A stretch of DNA of 64,000 bases from Roseateles sp. SL47 (GTDB taxonomy: Bacteria; Pseudomonadota; Gammaproteobacteria; Burkholderiales; Burkholderiaceae_C). Of the stretch, positions 1 through 7,672 are shown piece by piece. Both the position numbers and the translations under genes were made by a program. Each line of letters starts with the position of its first letter. Position 1 is the stretch's first letter. A model generated the notes under the pieces. The model did no database searches. It had not been told where the DNA came from and saw only the letters and a list, made by a program, of their open reading frames with translations. The stretch spans positions 4,340,001-4,404,000 of the forward strand of contig NZ_CP113068.1 in NCBI RefSeq assembly GCF_026625885.1, given 5' to 3'.

Positions 1-1160
1 TTCAGAAGCACCTGCCCACCCTCCGGCCTATACAGCCCCACCAGCAGTTTGGCCAGCGTGGTCTTGCCGCTGCCGTTGCCGCCCACCAGGAAGGTGATCT
101 GCCCAGGCCGGAAATCCAGCTGCACCGGGCCCAGCGCAAACACCTCGTTGGCACCTTCATGAAAATACTGATGACGCACGCCTGCCAAGGCCAGCCCTTC
201 GAAGGCGGGGACAGGCGGCGCAGCGACTTCCGCCTCGATGCGTTCCAGCTGTTCCGTCAGTTCGTCAATGCGGGCGCCAGAGACACGTGCCAGATTGGCC
301 TTTGGCAGGCACATCAGCAGGGTCTCCAGCGGTGCCACCATGTAGACGAACACCAGCGCAAACCCGGTCATCACCCGCGCCCGATCCGGCACGTCTCCCA
401 CCAGCACAAACAGCACCAACCCGATGAACCCGTAGATCAGGAAGTTGCCCCAGGAGGCTGACAGGACGAACACCGACATGCCGGTGGCCCGTTCCCGCCG
501 TACGGTCTCAATGGAGCGCCCCAGCACCAGCTCTGCAAAGCGCGCCCGCTTGGCGGCATTCAAGCGCAGTTCCTTCGCCCCTTCGACCAGCGAGCGGAAG
601 TGGTCGAACAGCCGGTCCTGTTCCTTCGACGCGACGTCGAGGTGGCGGATGGCCCGCAGATGGGCCAGGTGATAACCCGCCGAGCCGAGCCCGATCACCA
701 GCACTGCTGCGGCAAACACGGTCCAGGAGAGCCAAGCCAGATACACCATGCACCCCAGCACGATGATGGCGTTGACCAGGATGGTCGGGAAACTCACGAA
801 GAACTCCGCCACCCGCGCGCTGTGTTCAGACAGCGCCGACAGCACCCGCGGCCCACCCAGTTCTTCCATCTTTCTGAAATCGGCCGCCAGCGCTCGGGCC
901 GAAATGAACTGGCGCAACTCCGCATGGGCCCGCTGGCTCAGGCGCTCGAACAGCACCGAAGCCACCATCTGGCTGACCATCGCCCCCAGCGCGACCGCAG
1001 CGAATCGCCAGGCCAGGGTGGACAACTCAGTCGCCCCGTTTTGGGTCAAGGCCGCGTTGATCTGCGCCACCAGCAACACACTGCAGACACCTGCCACCAC
1101 GCTGGTCAGGCCGGCGGCCCAGAGCAGGTAGCGGGACTTTTGAATCAGATAAGCCAGCAC
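1..1160 (-). CDS. Cyclic-peptide-type ABC exporter, fused membrane and ATPase (partial, 3' end outside window)
   Basis: The gene reads off the left edge. About 386 residues are visible. The first ~290 hold several hydrophobic segments of an ABC exporter membrane domain. These are followed by the start of the nucleotide-binding domain, with Walker A GGNGSGKTT about 25 residues before the edge; the signature motif and Walker B lie outside. The layout matches the PvdE/SyrD family, which moves siderophore precursors or lipopeptides across the inner membrane. The start is a GTG at 1160 preceded by GGAT; no in-frame ATG fits better, so the exact start is uncertain. It is divergent from the FhuF gene and sits at the edge of the siderophore locus, so export of the siderophore or its acylated precursor is the likely role (inference). 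Confidence 0.88.
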   Translation of the reverse strand, partial: MLAYLIQKSRYLLWAAGLTSVVAGVCSVLLVAQINAALTQNGATELSTLAWRFAAVALGAMVSQMVASVLFERLSQRAHAELRQFISARALAADFRKMEELGGPRVLSALSEHSARVAEFFVSFPTILVNAIIVLGCMVYLAWLSWTVFAAAVLVIGLGSAGYHLAHLRAIRHLDVASKEQDRLFDHFRSLVEGAKELRLNAAKRARFAELVLGRSIETVRRERATGMSVFVLSASWGNFLIYGFIGLVLFVLVGDVPDRARVMTGFALVFVYMVAPLETLLMCLPKANLARVSGARIDELTEQLERIEAEVAAPPVPAFEGLALAGVRHQYFHEGANEVFALGPVQLDFRPGQITFLVGGNGSGKTTLAKLLVGLYRPEGGQVLL

Positions 1161-1421
1161 GGTCCACCCATCCTGTAAAGCGGACCGCCCCGAACGCCCG
1201 CCGTCCGTGCCCTGTCCGTTGGCAGGGGCACGCGCACGTCGCCCCTACCTGAACGTAGACGACTCAGCCTGCGGATTGTTCAGCAGCACCTGGGCCTGGC
1301 GGATGTGTCGTGACGATCCGCCGCCAGCACCAGCCCAGCGTTTGCACGCGGCGGAATTGAACAAGCCGCTGCGACGCATCGTCTTCTCAAGGCCGCCTCA
1401 CCGTGCGGCCACACCCTGACC
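1161..1421. other. Divergent intergenic region between ABC exporter and FhuF genes
   Basis: These 261 bases separate two divergent starts and must hold both promoters. I see no convincing Fur-box match, clear -35/-10 pair or hairpin. Confidence 0.5.
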
Positions 1422-2237
1422 ATGATTCCGCGACTTCAACCCATCTTTCAAGGCGAGTGGGCCCCGTGGGGCGAGACCCTGCATCTCGCGCCGCATTGGC
1501 CCGCCTCGGCGGTCGGCCTGGCCGACTGGCTGAGCCAGCCCGACGCCCTGCCCGATGCACTCCGCCGCTACGCGCTGCGCTGGGGCACCGGCACGCGAGA
1601 CCTGCGTGCGGTGGCCTCGGCCTGGTCCATGGACTATCTCTGGACACTGCTGCCGCCCGTGGTGGCCGGGGCCACCGTGTTGCATCACTGCTTTCCGGTA
1701 GAAGCGACGCAGATCGCACTGAGCCTGGATGACCTGGGCTCCCCCAAAGGTTTCCACATCACGGCCGAGGGCCTGGCGATGCCAGGGAGCAGCACGGTGC
1801 AGCGCTACAGCGGTTTGATCGACGGCCATTTACGCCCGCTCTTTTCCGCCTTGCATCGCCACACGCGGCTGGCCGAGAAGGTGCTGTGGAGCAATGCGGC
1901 CCGTTACCTGGGCGACATCCTGGACGAAGCGCAGGAGCATCTGCCCGGTCCGCCTCCCACCGTTCAGGCCGACCGGGACCAATTGCTGGGCCGTGGGGGC
2001 CGGCAGCCCGGCGATGGGCACAACGACCGTCTGATGCGCACACCGCCCGCGCCCTGGCCCACCAACCCGATGCCCGCCCTGCCCCGCCGGGCCGCATGCA
2101 CGGAGGCTGGCCAGATCGTGCCCCTGCACAGCCACTGCTGCCTGTATTACCTGCTGCCGTCCCAGGCGTATTGCGGCGGCTGCCCGTTGGCGCCGCAGCA
2201 CCGGGGCACGGTCAGAACAACAGCTTCAGGCGCTTGA
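1422..2237 (+). CDS. fhuF: FhuF-like siderophore-iron reductase
   Basis: This 271-residue cytoplasmic protein carries the signature C-terminal iron-sulfur motif of FhuF proteins: Cys-Cys, ten residues, Cys, two residues, Cys (HSHCCLYYLLPSQAYCGGC near residues 236-254). In this family a [2Fe-2S] cluster held by these cysteines reduces ferric hydroxamate siderophores to release iron. Length and overall layout fit the family. The ATG at 1422 lacks a strong ribosome binding site. The 3' end runs 26 nt into the convergent acylase gene, so the two transcripts overlap at their ends. Its presence supports a hydroxamate-type siderophore, as the monooxygenase gene downstream does. Confidence 0.9.
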   Translation: MIPRLQPIFQGEWAPWGETLHLAPHWPASAVGLADWLSQPDALPDALRRYALRWGTGTRDLRAVASAWSMDYLWTLLPPVVAGATVLHHCFPVEATQIALSLDDLGSPKGFHITAEGLAMPGSSTVQRYSGLIDGHLRPLFSALHRHTRLAEKVLWSNAARYLGDILDEAQEHLPGPPPTVQADRDQLLGRGGRQPGDGHNDRLMRTPPAPWPTNPMPALPRRAACTEAGQIVPLHSHCCLYYLLPSQAYCGGCPLAPQHRGTVRTTASGA

Positions 2238-4962
2238 GGCGCGGATCGCTCGTAATGTCCTGTTCCCGGAATGGAAATGGCAGCCAATCCTTGCGGGAAT
2301 AGCGCTGCACCGGCGCCAGCCCCTGCCCCCCAACCAGCGCCGATTCATCCTGGCCCATGGCCTGCAAGGTCCAGGCCTGCACACCGACGCTGCTGAAGGT
2401 CACCACCTGCATGTAGCTATTGCCAAAACTATCGGGGCCCAGGGACGAGGGGCGGCCGCTGTCGCCACCGCCATCGCCATTGCAAAGCACCACAAAGTAG
2501 CCGACGCCATGGCACCCGCCGTAGATCGGCACCCGCTGCTTGCCGCTCACCACTGCGCGGACGTCCCCTGGGTTGGCGTCCAGGGCCTGGCCACGCCGCC
2601 CCAACGCCTCCACCGCCCCGGCCAATGCCCTGGCCACCTGGGCCTGCTTGTCGCTGGCACGCTCCCCGCCCGGGGCCGCCGGTGTGGTCAGCGGGGCGTC
2701 GCTGGAAAACGGCGTCCGATAAAGCTGGCCGGCCGGCCATGCCTCCAACCGATCCCAGAACGCGTCCCACAATGGCGCGCCCATGTCGTGTACTTCCGCC
2801 TGTCCGCTCCAACGCTCAAGCACCTGGCAGGCGGTGGAGACGTCGACCCGATGCCGCACGGGTACCGGTGCGGCCTGGCCTTCTTGCAGCCCCTCTTTTC
2901 CTGACGGCGCGTCCACCCACTCCACCACGGGCTGGGCGCAGGCCTGTTCCAGCAGCTCGGTCTTGAAACGTTCGGCCGAGTAGGCGCGAGGCGTCAGCGC
3001 CGCCTGGCGAAGCTGGCGGCTGAGCGCTGCGGCAGACCCGGCATGGGACTGAAGCAATTCCGCCGCCATCTGATGCCCCAGGCGCCCCCGCAGCGACAGG
3101 GCCTTGCGCTCCCCACCCAGCACCGACGGATAGCCCTCCAACGGCGCCGAAGCGTTGGTCAGCCAATAGCTGTCGTTCATGTTGGCCACATAGTCCTGGC
3201 GCAGCAACTGCGGCATGGCCGTGGCCGCCATCAGGCCCGGCCGGACGTCGCCTTCCTGTTTCGCCCAGTCGCAGGCGGCGCGGCTGCCGTCCAGGAAGGG
3301 CGTGGTGGCATCCAGCCGGGCAAAACCGGCCCCCAGCGGCGTGGCGCAGGCGCGGCGCTGCTCGTCGGAGACATTCGGTACCGCACCGATGTCAGCAAAC
3401 CAAACCCGCCCGTCCCCTCGGCCAACGGCGGTGGTGGTCACCCACGGCATGCCCGCTTCGCGTTTCTGGATCGCGATGAAGTCATCCAGCGACTTCGCCC
3501 GATTCCAGAAGAAGAAGTTGCGGAAGGCCCGGAAGTTGTCTTCATTGGCATCCCGAATGGCCAAGGCTGTCGACGCGGTCCAGCGGAAGGCCGGGCTGTA
3601 GTTGCCCAAATCCAGCACCGGGCCGAAGCGGCTACGGTACAGCGTGCGGCGCACCCGTTTCACCTCGCCCCCCTCGCGGACTTCCACCTCGACCAGGCGC
3701 GCCTGTAGCGCTTCCGACTGCCCGTCGACCAGCACTCGAGTCGGGTCCGATGGGTCCAAGGCCAGCTGAAAGAGTCCAAACCGCCGCGCCGCCGAAACCG
3801 TGTGGCTCCAGGCAACGTTGTTGTTGAAGCCGATCATCACCAGCGGCACCCCGATAAAACCTGCCCCCGCCACATTGAGCTTGCCTGGGATGGTCAGATG
3901 CATTTGGTAGAACCGGTCCGGACCGCCCCAGAACCAGTGCGGGTTGCCCAGCAGCACGCTTTGGTTCTCGCCGGTGGCCTCCCGGCCAAATGCCAGCGCA
4001 TTGCTGCCCAGCGCGGGCTGGTCCCCAACGCCATGGGACAGATGGGCCTGCAGAGCGGCTTCGCCCGCACGCACGGAGGCGGCAGGCGCCGACGCCCCGC
4101 CCTCCGGCAGTGGCGCCGCTGGCGGCGCCGCATTCACGATCTGCGGAATGAAGCGCGTCAGGCCGGCCGCCACTTGGGCGGCGTACATGCGTCGGTACAC
4201 ATCCTCCGGGCGGATATCGCGCAACCATTCGGCGCGCGCACAGGGCCGATGCGCCTGCGCCGCCGCATCCGCACGCAGATGGGACAGGTAGCGGTTGTAG
4301 CCCACCGCATAGCCCTCAACCAGCGCCCGGAGTTCGGGCGGATGCTCCGCGCGGTAGCGTTGGATGACGGTGGCGTCGGCGAAACCCCGGAAAAAGAAAT
4401 CGAGGTCCAGATTCTTTGACTGGCCGAACGTGGAAGCACGCGCTGGCCGTTCCTCGGCGCCAAAGAACCAGGCGCGGCGCCCTTCATAGGTCACAAACGC
4501 TTCGGCCAAAGTACACAACGCGTCCTCTGCCTGCACGTAGCCGATGCCCGCCCCCAATGCGCGCCAGTCCCTGGCGAGCACGTGCGGGACGCCGTCCGTG
4601 GTGCGGCGGATCTCGACCGCATGGGCCACTAGGATGGTCGGACGGCGGGCGGCCTTTGGAGCCTGAGCGGCCTGAGCGGCAGACCCAGGGGCGGCCAATG
4701 GCTCGGTGGGCGCCTGGTGGGGCGCGGATGCTTGCCCGTGCGCCAGCACCGGACCCAGCCAGGAAAGACCGCAGAGCACGGCCAGCAGCGAGGCCGGGAC
4801 ATACCACCAGGGTTTGTATCGACCGCTGCTTGCGGTCTGACCGCCTCGTTGGCCAGCCCTGTGGTCGACCATCTGCGCGATCACCGCACGCGGGTGCCGC
4901 CTGCCCTCAGCCTCCAGCGCGCCCGAGTGGCCGTGGCTGAGAGCGTGAACTGTCATCGTCAT
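2212..4962 (-). CDS. PvdQ-like penicillin-acylase-family Ntn hydrolase, exported
   Basis: This 916-residue precursor has a hydrophobic export segment near residues 50-75 (WWYVPASLLAVLCGLSWLG). A Gly-Ser junction in GSNALAF, around residue 319, matches the self-cleavage site that makes Ser the N-terminal nucleophile of the beta chain. The following GNPHW and the overall length fit penicillin/AHL acylases. PvdQ of this family removes the fatty acid from periplasmic pyoverdine precursors. Here the assembly line starts with a fatty acyl-AMP ligase domain, so deacylation or chain editing of the siderophore is a reasonable inference; AHL quenching is the alternative. The start is ATG at 4962 with AAGGA upstream. 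A later Met (MVDHRAG) could also serve and would shorten the unusually long N-terminus. Confidence 0.85.
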   Translation of the reverse strand: MTMTVHALSHGHSGALEAEGRRHPRAVIAQMVDHRAGQRGGQTASSGRYKPWWYVPASLLAVLCGLSWLGPVLAHGQASAPHQAPTEPLAAPGSAAQAAQAPKAARRPTILVAHAVEIRRTTDGVPHVLARDWRALGAGIGYVQAEDALCTLAEAFVTYEGRRAWFFGAEERPARASTFGQSKNLDLDFFFRGFADATVIQRYRAEHPPELRALVEGYAVGYNRYLSHLRADAAAQAHRPCARAEWLRDIRPEDVYRRMYAAQVAAGLTRFIPQIVNAAPPAAPLPEGGASAPAASVRAGEAALQAHLSHGVGDQPALGSNALAFGREATGENQSVLLGNPHWFWGGPDRFYQMHLTIPGKLNVAGAGFIGVPLVMIGFNNNVAWSHTVSAARRFGLFQLALDPSDPTRVLVDGQSEALQARLVEVEVREGGEVKRVRRTLYRSRFGPVLDLGNYSPAFRWTASTALAIRDANEDNFRAFRNFFFWNRAKSLDDFIAIQKREAGMPWVTTTAVGRGDGRVWFADIGAVPNVSDEQRRACATPLGAGFARLDATTPFLDGSRAACDWAKQEGDVRPGLMAATAMPQLLRQDYVANMNDSYWLTNASAPLEGYPSVLGGERKALSLRGRLGHQMAAELLQSHAGSAAALSRQLRQAALTPRAYSAERFKTELLEQACAQPVVEWVDAPSGKEGLQEGQAAPVPVRHRVDVSTACQVLERWSGQAEVHDMGAPLWDAFWDRLEAWPAGQLYRTPFSSDAPLTTPAAPGGERASDKQAQVARALAGAVEALGRRGQALDANPGDVRAVVSGKQRVPIYGGCHGVGYFVVLCNGDGGGDSGRPSSLGPDSFGNSYMQVVTFSSVGVQAWTLQAMGQDESALVGGQGLAPVQRYSRKDWLPFPFREQDITSDPRLKRLKLLF

Positions 4963-5142
4963 ACCAATCCTTGATCCAGAGGCGGAGAGCCCCCAAGGCA
5001 GACGATTCAGGTCTGCCGATGTTCAGCAACATCGCCGCGCAGCCGCCACCCGCTCGCGACCACTGAACAACGGCCCGCGCTGGATCGTCAGGCAGGGATG
5101 GGTGTGCAACCCCACACCTGCTCTCAGACGAGGAGTTCATCT
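4963..5142. promoter_or_regulatory. Divergent promoter region with two adjacent inverted repeats
   Basis: Between the acylase and acyltransferase starts lie two neighbouring inverted repeats. GGCAGAC/GTCTGCC (7-bp arms, 7-nt loop) spans 4997-5017. CGATGTT/AACATCG (7-bp arms, 4-nt loop) spans 5017-5034. Neither is followed by a T tract, so they look more like operator or leader structures than terminators. I cannot assign -35/-10 elements. Confidence 0.4.
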
Positions 5143-6255
5143 ATGTCGATGCCGGCGGTTTCCGATCTGGACTGGAGCCTGGCTACCACCGTCCGTAGTT
5201 ACCCTGAGGGCGAAGCGCATGAGGCGCTTCGCGATGGCCAGAGCCTGCTGGTGGGCGCCGCCGCCACCGCCGCACGCCAACGCTGGCAGTTCGCCACCGG
5301 CCCTCAGGGCCTGGCCCTGGACTGGCGCGGCACCGGCGCCCCCACGGTCAAGGACGTTCTGGCCGCCCTGGAAGCCACGTTCACCTTCCATCCAAGCTCC
5401 CGGCACTGCGTGCTCACAGGCCCCCCCTCCTGGCCGGAGCCGCTGTTCCGCCTGGGCGCCCTGCGCCGCGAGCCCCACGGCATCACGGCCAGCCGCGAGC
5501 TGTTGTGGCAGTTGCCCGCGCTCTGGTGCCCGGGCGCCTCCGGCGCCGTGCCGCTGCAGTACGCGCTCAGCCCCGAGGGGCGGCGCCATCCCTGGCGCGC
5601 GCCCAAACCGCAGGGGCTCATCTACCAGCGTTTCATCCCCTGGTTGGGCAAGACCTTCAGCTTCCGGGCTGTGGATGCCGAGGCGGACCTCCCGCGTATC
5701 CACCGCTGGATGAATGACCCGGACGTGGCGCAAGTGTGGCAAGAGGACGGCGACATGGACAAGCACCGCCGCTACCTCGCCGGTCTGGCGGCGGACCCGC
5801 ACATCTACCCCATGATCGCCAGCCTGGACGGCGAACCCTTCGGCTACTTCGAGGCCTACTGGGCGAAAGAAAACCGCGTTGCCCCCTTTTATGACGCGGA
5901 CGACTACGACCGTGGCTGGCATGTGCTGATTGGCGAGCCTGCCTGTCGCGGCAAGGCCTTTGCCACCGCCTGGCTCACGTCGATCTCGCACTACCTGTTC
6001 CTGGACGACCCGCGCACCCGACGCACCATTGGCGAGCCGCGGGCCGACCACCTGCAGCAGATCCGCAACCTGGACCGTTCCGGCTACGCCAAGGTCAAGG
6101 AATTCGATTTCCCGCACAAGCGGGCACTGCTGGTGACGCTGCTGCGAGAGCGCTATTTCACGGACGCCTTGTGGTGGCCCCGCACTGAACCAGCGGCCCT
6201 TGCCGCCCCCGCGCCCTCCTCCAACCCCTCCAACCCTGCCGCGAAGGAGGCTTGA
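5143..6255 (+). CDS. IucB/RhbD-like siderophore hydroxamate acyltransferase (GNAT)
   Basis: This 370-residue protein has a poorly conserved N-terminal half and a C-terminal GNAT domain (about residues 180-345). It resembles IucB-type enzymes in FRAVDAEADLPRIHRWMNDP, HVLIGEPACRGKAFATAW and the Arg/Asn-rich EPRADHLQQIRNLDRSGY. IucB relatives acylate an N-hydroxylated diamine to a hydroxamate. Next to an ornithine monooxygenase the expected substrate is N5-hydroxyornithine and an acetyl group or similar acyl donor (inference). The ATG at 5143 was chosen because GAGGAG lies 8 nt upstream; an in-frame ATG at 5098 lacks this. The stop is two bases before the monooxygenase ATG, so the two are translationally linked. 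Confidence 0.85.
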   Translation: MSMPAVSDLDWSLATTVRSYPEGEAHEALRDGQSLLVGAAATAARQRWQFATGPQGLALDWRGTGAPTVKDVLAALEATFTFHPSSRHCVLTGPPSWPEPLFRLGALRREPHGITASRELLWQLPALWCPGASGAVPLQYALSPEGRRHPWRAPKPQGLIYQRFIPWLGKTFSFRAVDAEADLPRIHRWMNDPDVAQVWQEDGDMDKHRRYLAGLAADPHIYPMIASLDGEPFGYFEAYWAKENRVAPFYDADDYDRGWHVLIGEPACRGKAFATAWLTSISHYLFLDDPRTRRTIGEPRADHLQQIRNLDRSGYAKVKEFDFPHKRALLVTLLRERYFTDALWWPRTEPAALAAPAPSSNPSNPAAKEA

Positions 6256-6257
6256 GC

Positions 6258-7541
6258 ATGCAGATTCATGATCTTGTGGGGATCGGCTTCGGCCCCTCCA
6301 ACATCGCCCTGGCCATTGCCCTGGATGAGCAACGCCAGTCCGGCCGCCGGCTCGATGCCCTCTTCATCGAGCGCCAGTCCAGCTTTGCCTGGCATCCCGG
6401 CATGCTGCTGGACCAGACGCACATGCAGATTTCCTTCATCAAGGACCTGGCCACGCTGCGAAACCCCACCAGCCGCTTCAGTTTTCTCAACTACCTGCAC
6501 GAGAAGCAGCGCCTGGCCGACTTCATCAACCTGAAGACGTTCTACCCCAGCCGCCACGAGTTCAATGACTACCTCGCCTGGGCCGCCGCGCAGTTCGACG
6601 ACCGCTGTGCCTACGGGGAAGACGTGGTGGACGTGCTGCCGGAATACAGCGGCGAGACGGTGGTGGCCTTGCGGGTGCGTTCCCGCGATGCGTCCGGCCA
6701 CCTGCGCGAGCGGCGGGCTCGCCACCTGGTGGTGAGCCCGGGCGGCAGTGCCAACATTCCCGACGTGTTCAAGCCGCTGCTGAGCGACGCACGTGTCTTC
6801 CATTCCAGCCGCTACCGCGATGCCATTGGCCAGTTCCCTCAGGCCCGGCGCGTGGCCGTGCTGGGCGCTGGCCAGAGCGCCGCAGAGATCTTCCTGGACC
6901 TGCAAGGACGTTCGCCGGACCTGGAAGTGGACCTGCTGATGCGCGCCCGCGCCATCCGCCCGTCCGACGACAGCCCCTTTGTGAACGAGATCTTCAATGC
7001 GGAGTTCGTCGACGACGTCTATGCCGCCAGCGAAGCCGAGCGTAACTCCATGCTGCGGGAGTTCTGGCACACCAACTACGCCTGCCCCGATCTGGCGCTG
7101 ATCCAGGACATCTACAAGGTGCTCTACGAGCAGAAGGTCCATGGCAGCACGCGGCTGCGCCTGAAGCGGCGCCACCAGGTGCTGGCCGCCACCGCCGCCG
7201 ATGACGGCATCCATCTGCGGCTGACCGATCTGCAAACCGGTCACAGCACCGCCGAGCGATATGACGCCGTGGTGCTCGCCACCGGCTACGAGCGGTCCCT
7301 GCACCGCCAACTGCTGGCACCGCTGGCGCCGTGGCTGGGGGACTGCAGCGTGGATCGGAACTATCGCGTGCGTAGCCCGTCGAACTTCCGGCCCTCCATC
7401 TTTTTGCAAGGCGCCTGCGAGAACACCCACGGACTGAGCGACACCTTGCTCTCGGTCACGGCGGTGCGGACCGGCGAGATTTGCGACGCCCTGATCGAGG
7501 CCCAGCGCAAGCCCTGGCCCCAGCCGGCGCAGGTCTGCTGA
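6258..7541 (+). CDS. L-ornithine N5-monooxygenase (SidA/PvdA-type)
   Basis: This 427-residue flavoprotein begins with the FAD-binding motif GIGFGPSN. A second Rossmann motif for NADPH (VLGAGQSAAE) sits near residue 200, and ATGYE near residue 345, as in SidA, PvdA and IucD. It hydroxylates the side-chain amine of a diamino acid, making N5-hydroxyornithine for hydroxamate formation. Ornithine rather than lysine is inferred from PvdA-like features and the siderophore context. The ATG at 6258 follows AAGGAGG (6244-6250). It lies immediately after the acyltransferase stop, giving a two-gene hydroxylase/acyltransferase unit. Confidence 0.92.
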   Translation: MQIHDLVGIGFGPSNIALAIALDEQRQSGRRLDALFIERQSSFAWHPGMLLDQTHMQISFIKDLATLRNPTSRFSFLNYLHEKQRLADFINLKTFYPSRHEFNDYLAWAAAQFDDRCAYGEDVVDVLPEYSGETVVALRVRSRDASGHLRERRARHLVVSPGGSANIPDVFKPLLSDARVFHSSRYRDAIGQFPQARRVAVLGAGQSAAEIFLDLQGRSPDLEVDLLMRARAIRPSDDSPFVNEIFNAEFVDDVYAASEAERNSMLREFWHTNYACPDLALIQDIYKVLYEQKVHGSTRLRLKRRHQVLAATAADDGIHLRLTDLQTGHSTAERYDAVVLATGYERSLHRQLLAPLAPWLGDCSVDRNYRVRSPSNFRPSIFLQGACENTHGLSDTLLSVTAVRTGEICDALIEAQRKPWPQPAQVC

Positions 7542-7597
7542 TGCAGGCCTGCTGAGACGGGAGGTTTCACCCAGACAATCGTTTCCCTGCCGCCAAC

Positions 7598-7630
7598 CGG
7601 CCGCCCCGAGGGTGATCCACCGGGCGGCCG
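7598..7630. promoter_or_regulatory. Inverted repeat upstream of the TonB receptor
   Basis: CGGCCGCCC (7598-7606) pairs perfectly with GGGCGGCCG (7622-7630) across a 15-nt spacer. It lies in the 131-base gap between the monooxygenase and the receptor gene. There is no clean T tract, so it may be a weak terminator, attenuator or leader structure. Confidence 0.35.
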
Positions 7631-7672
7631 TTGCGCATTTGTTTCACCACGACAGCTCTTTCAACAACAACC

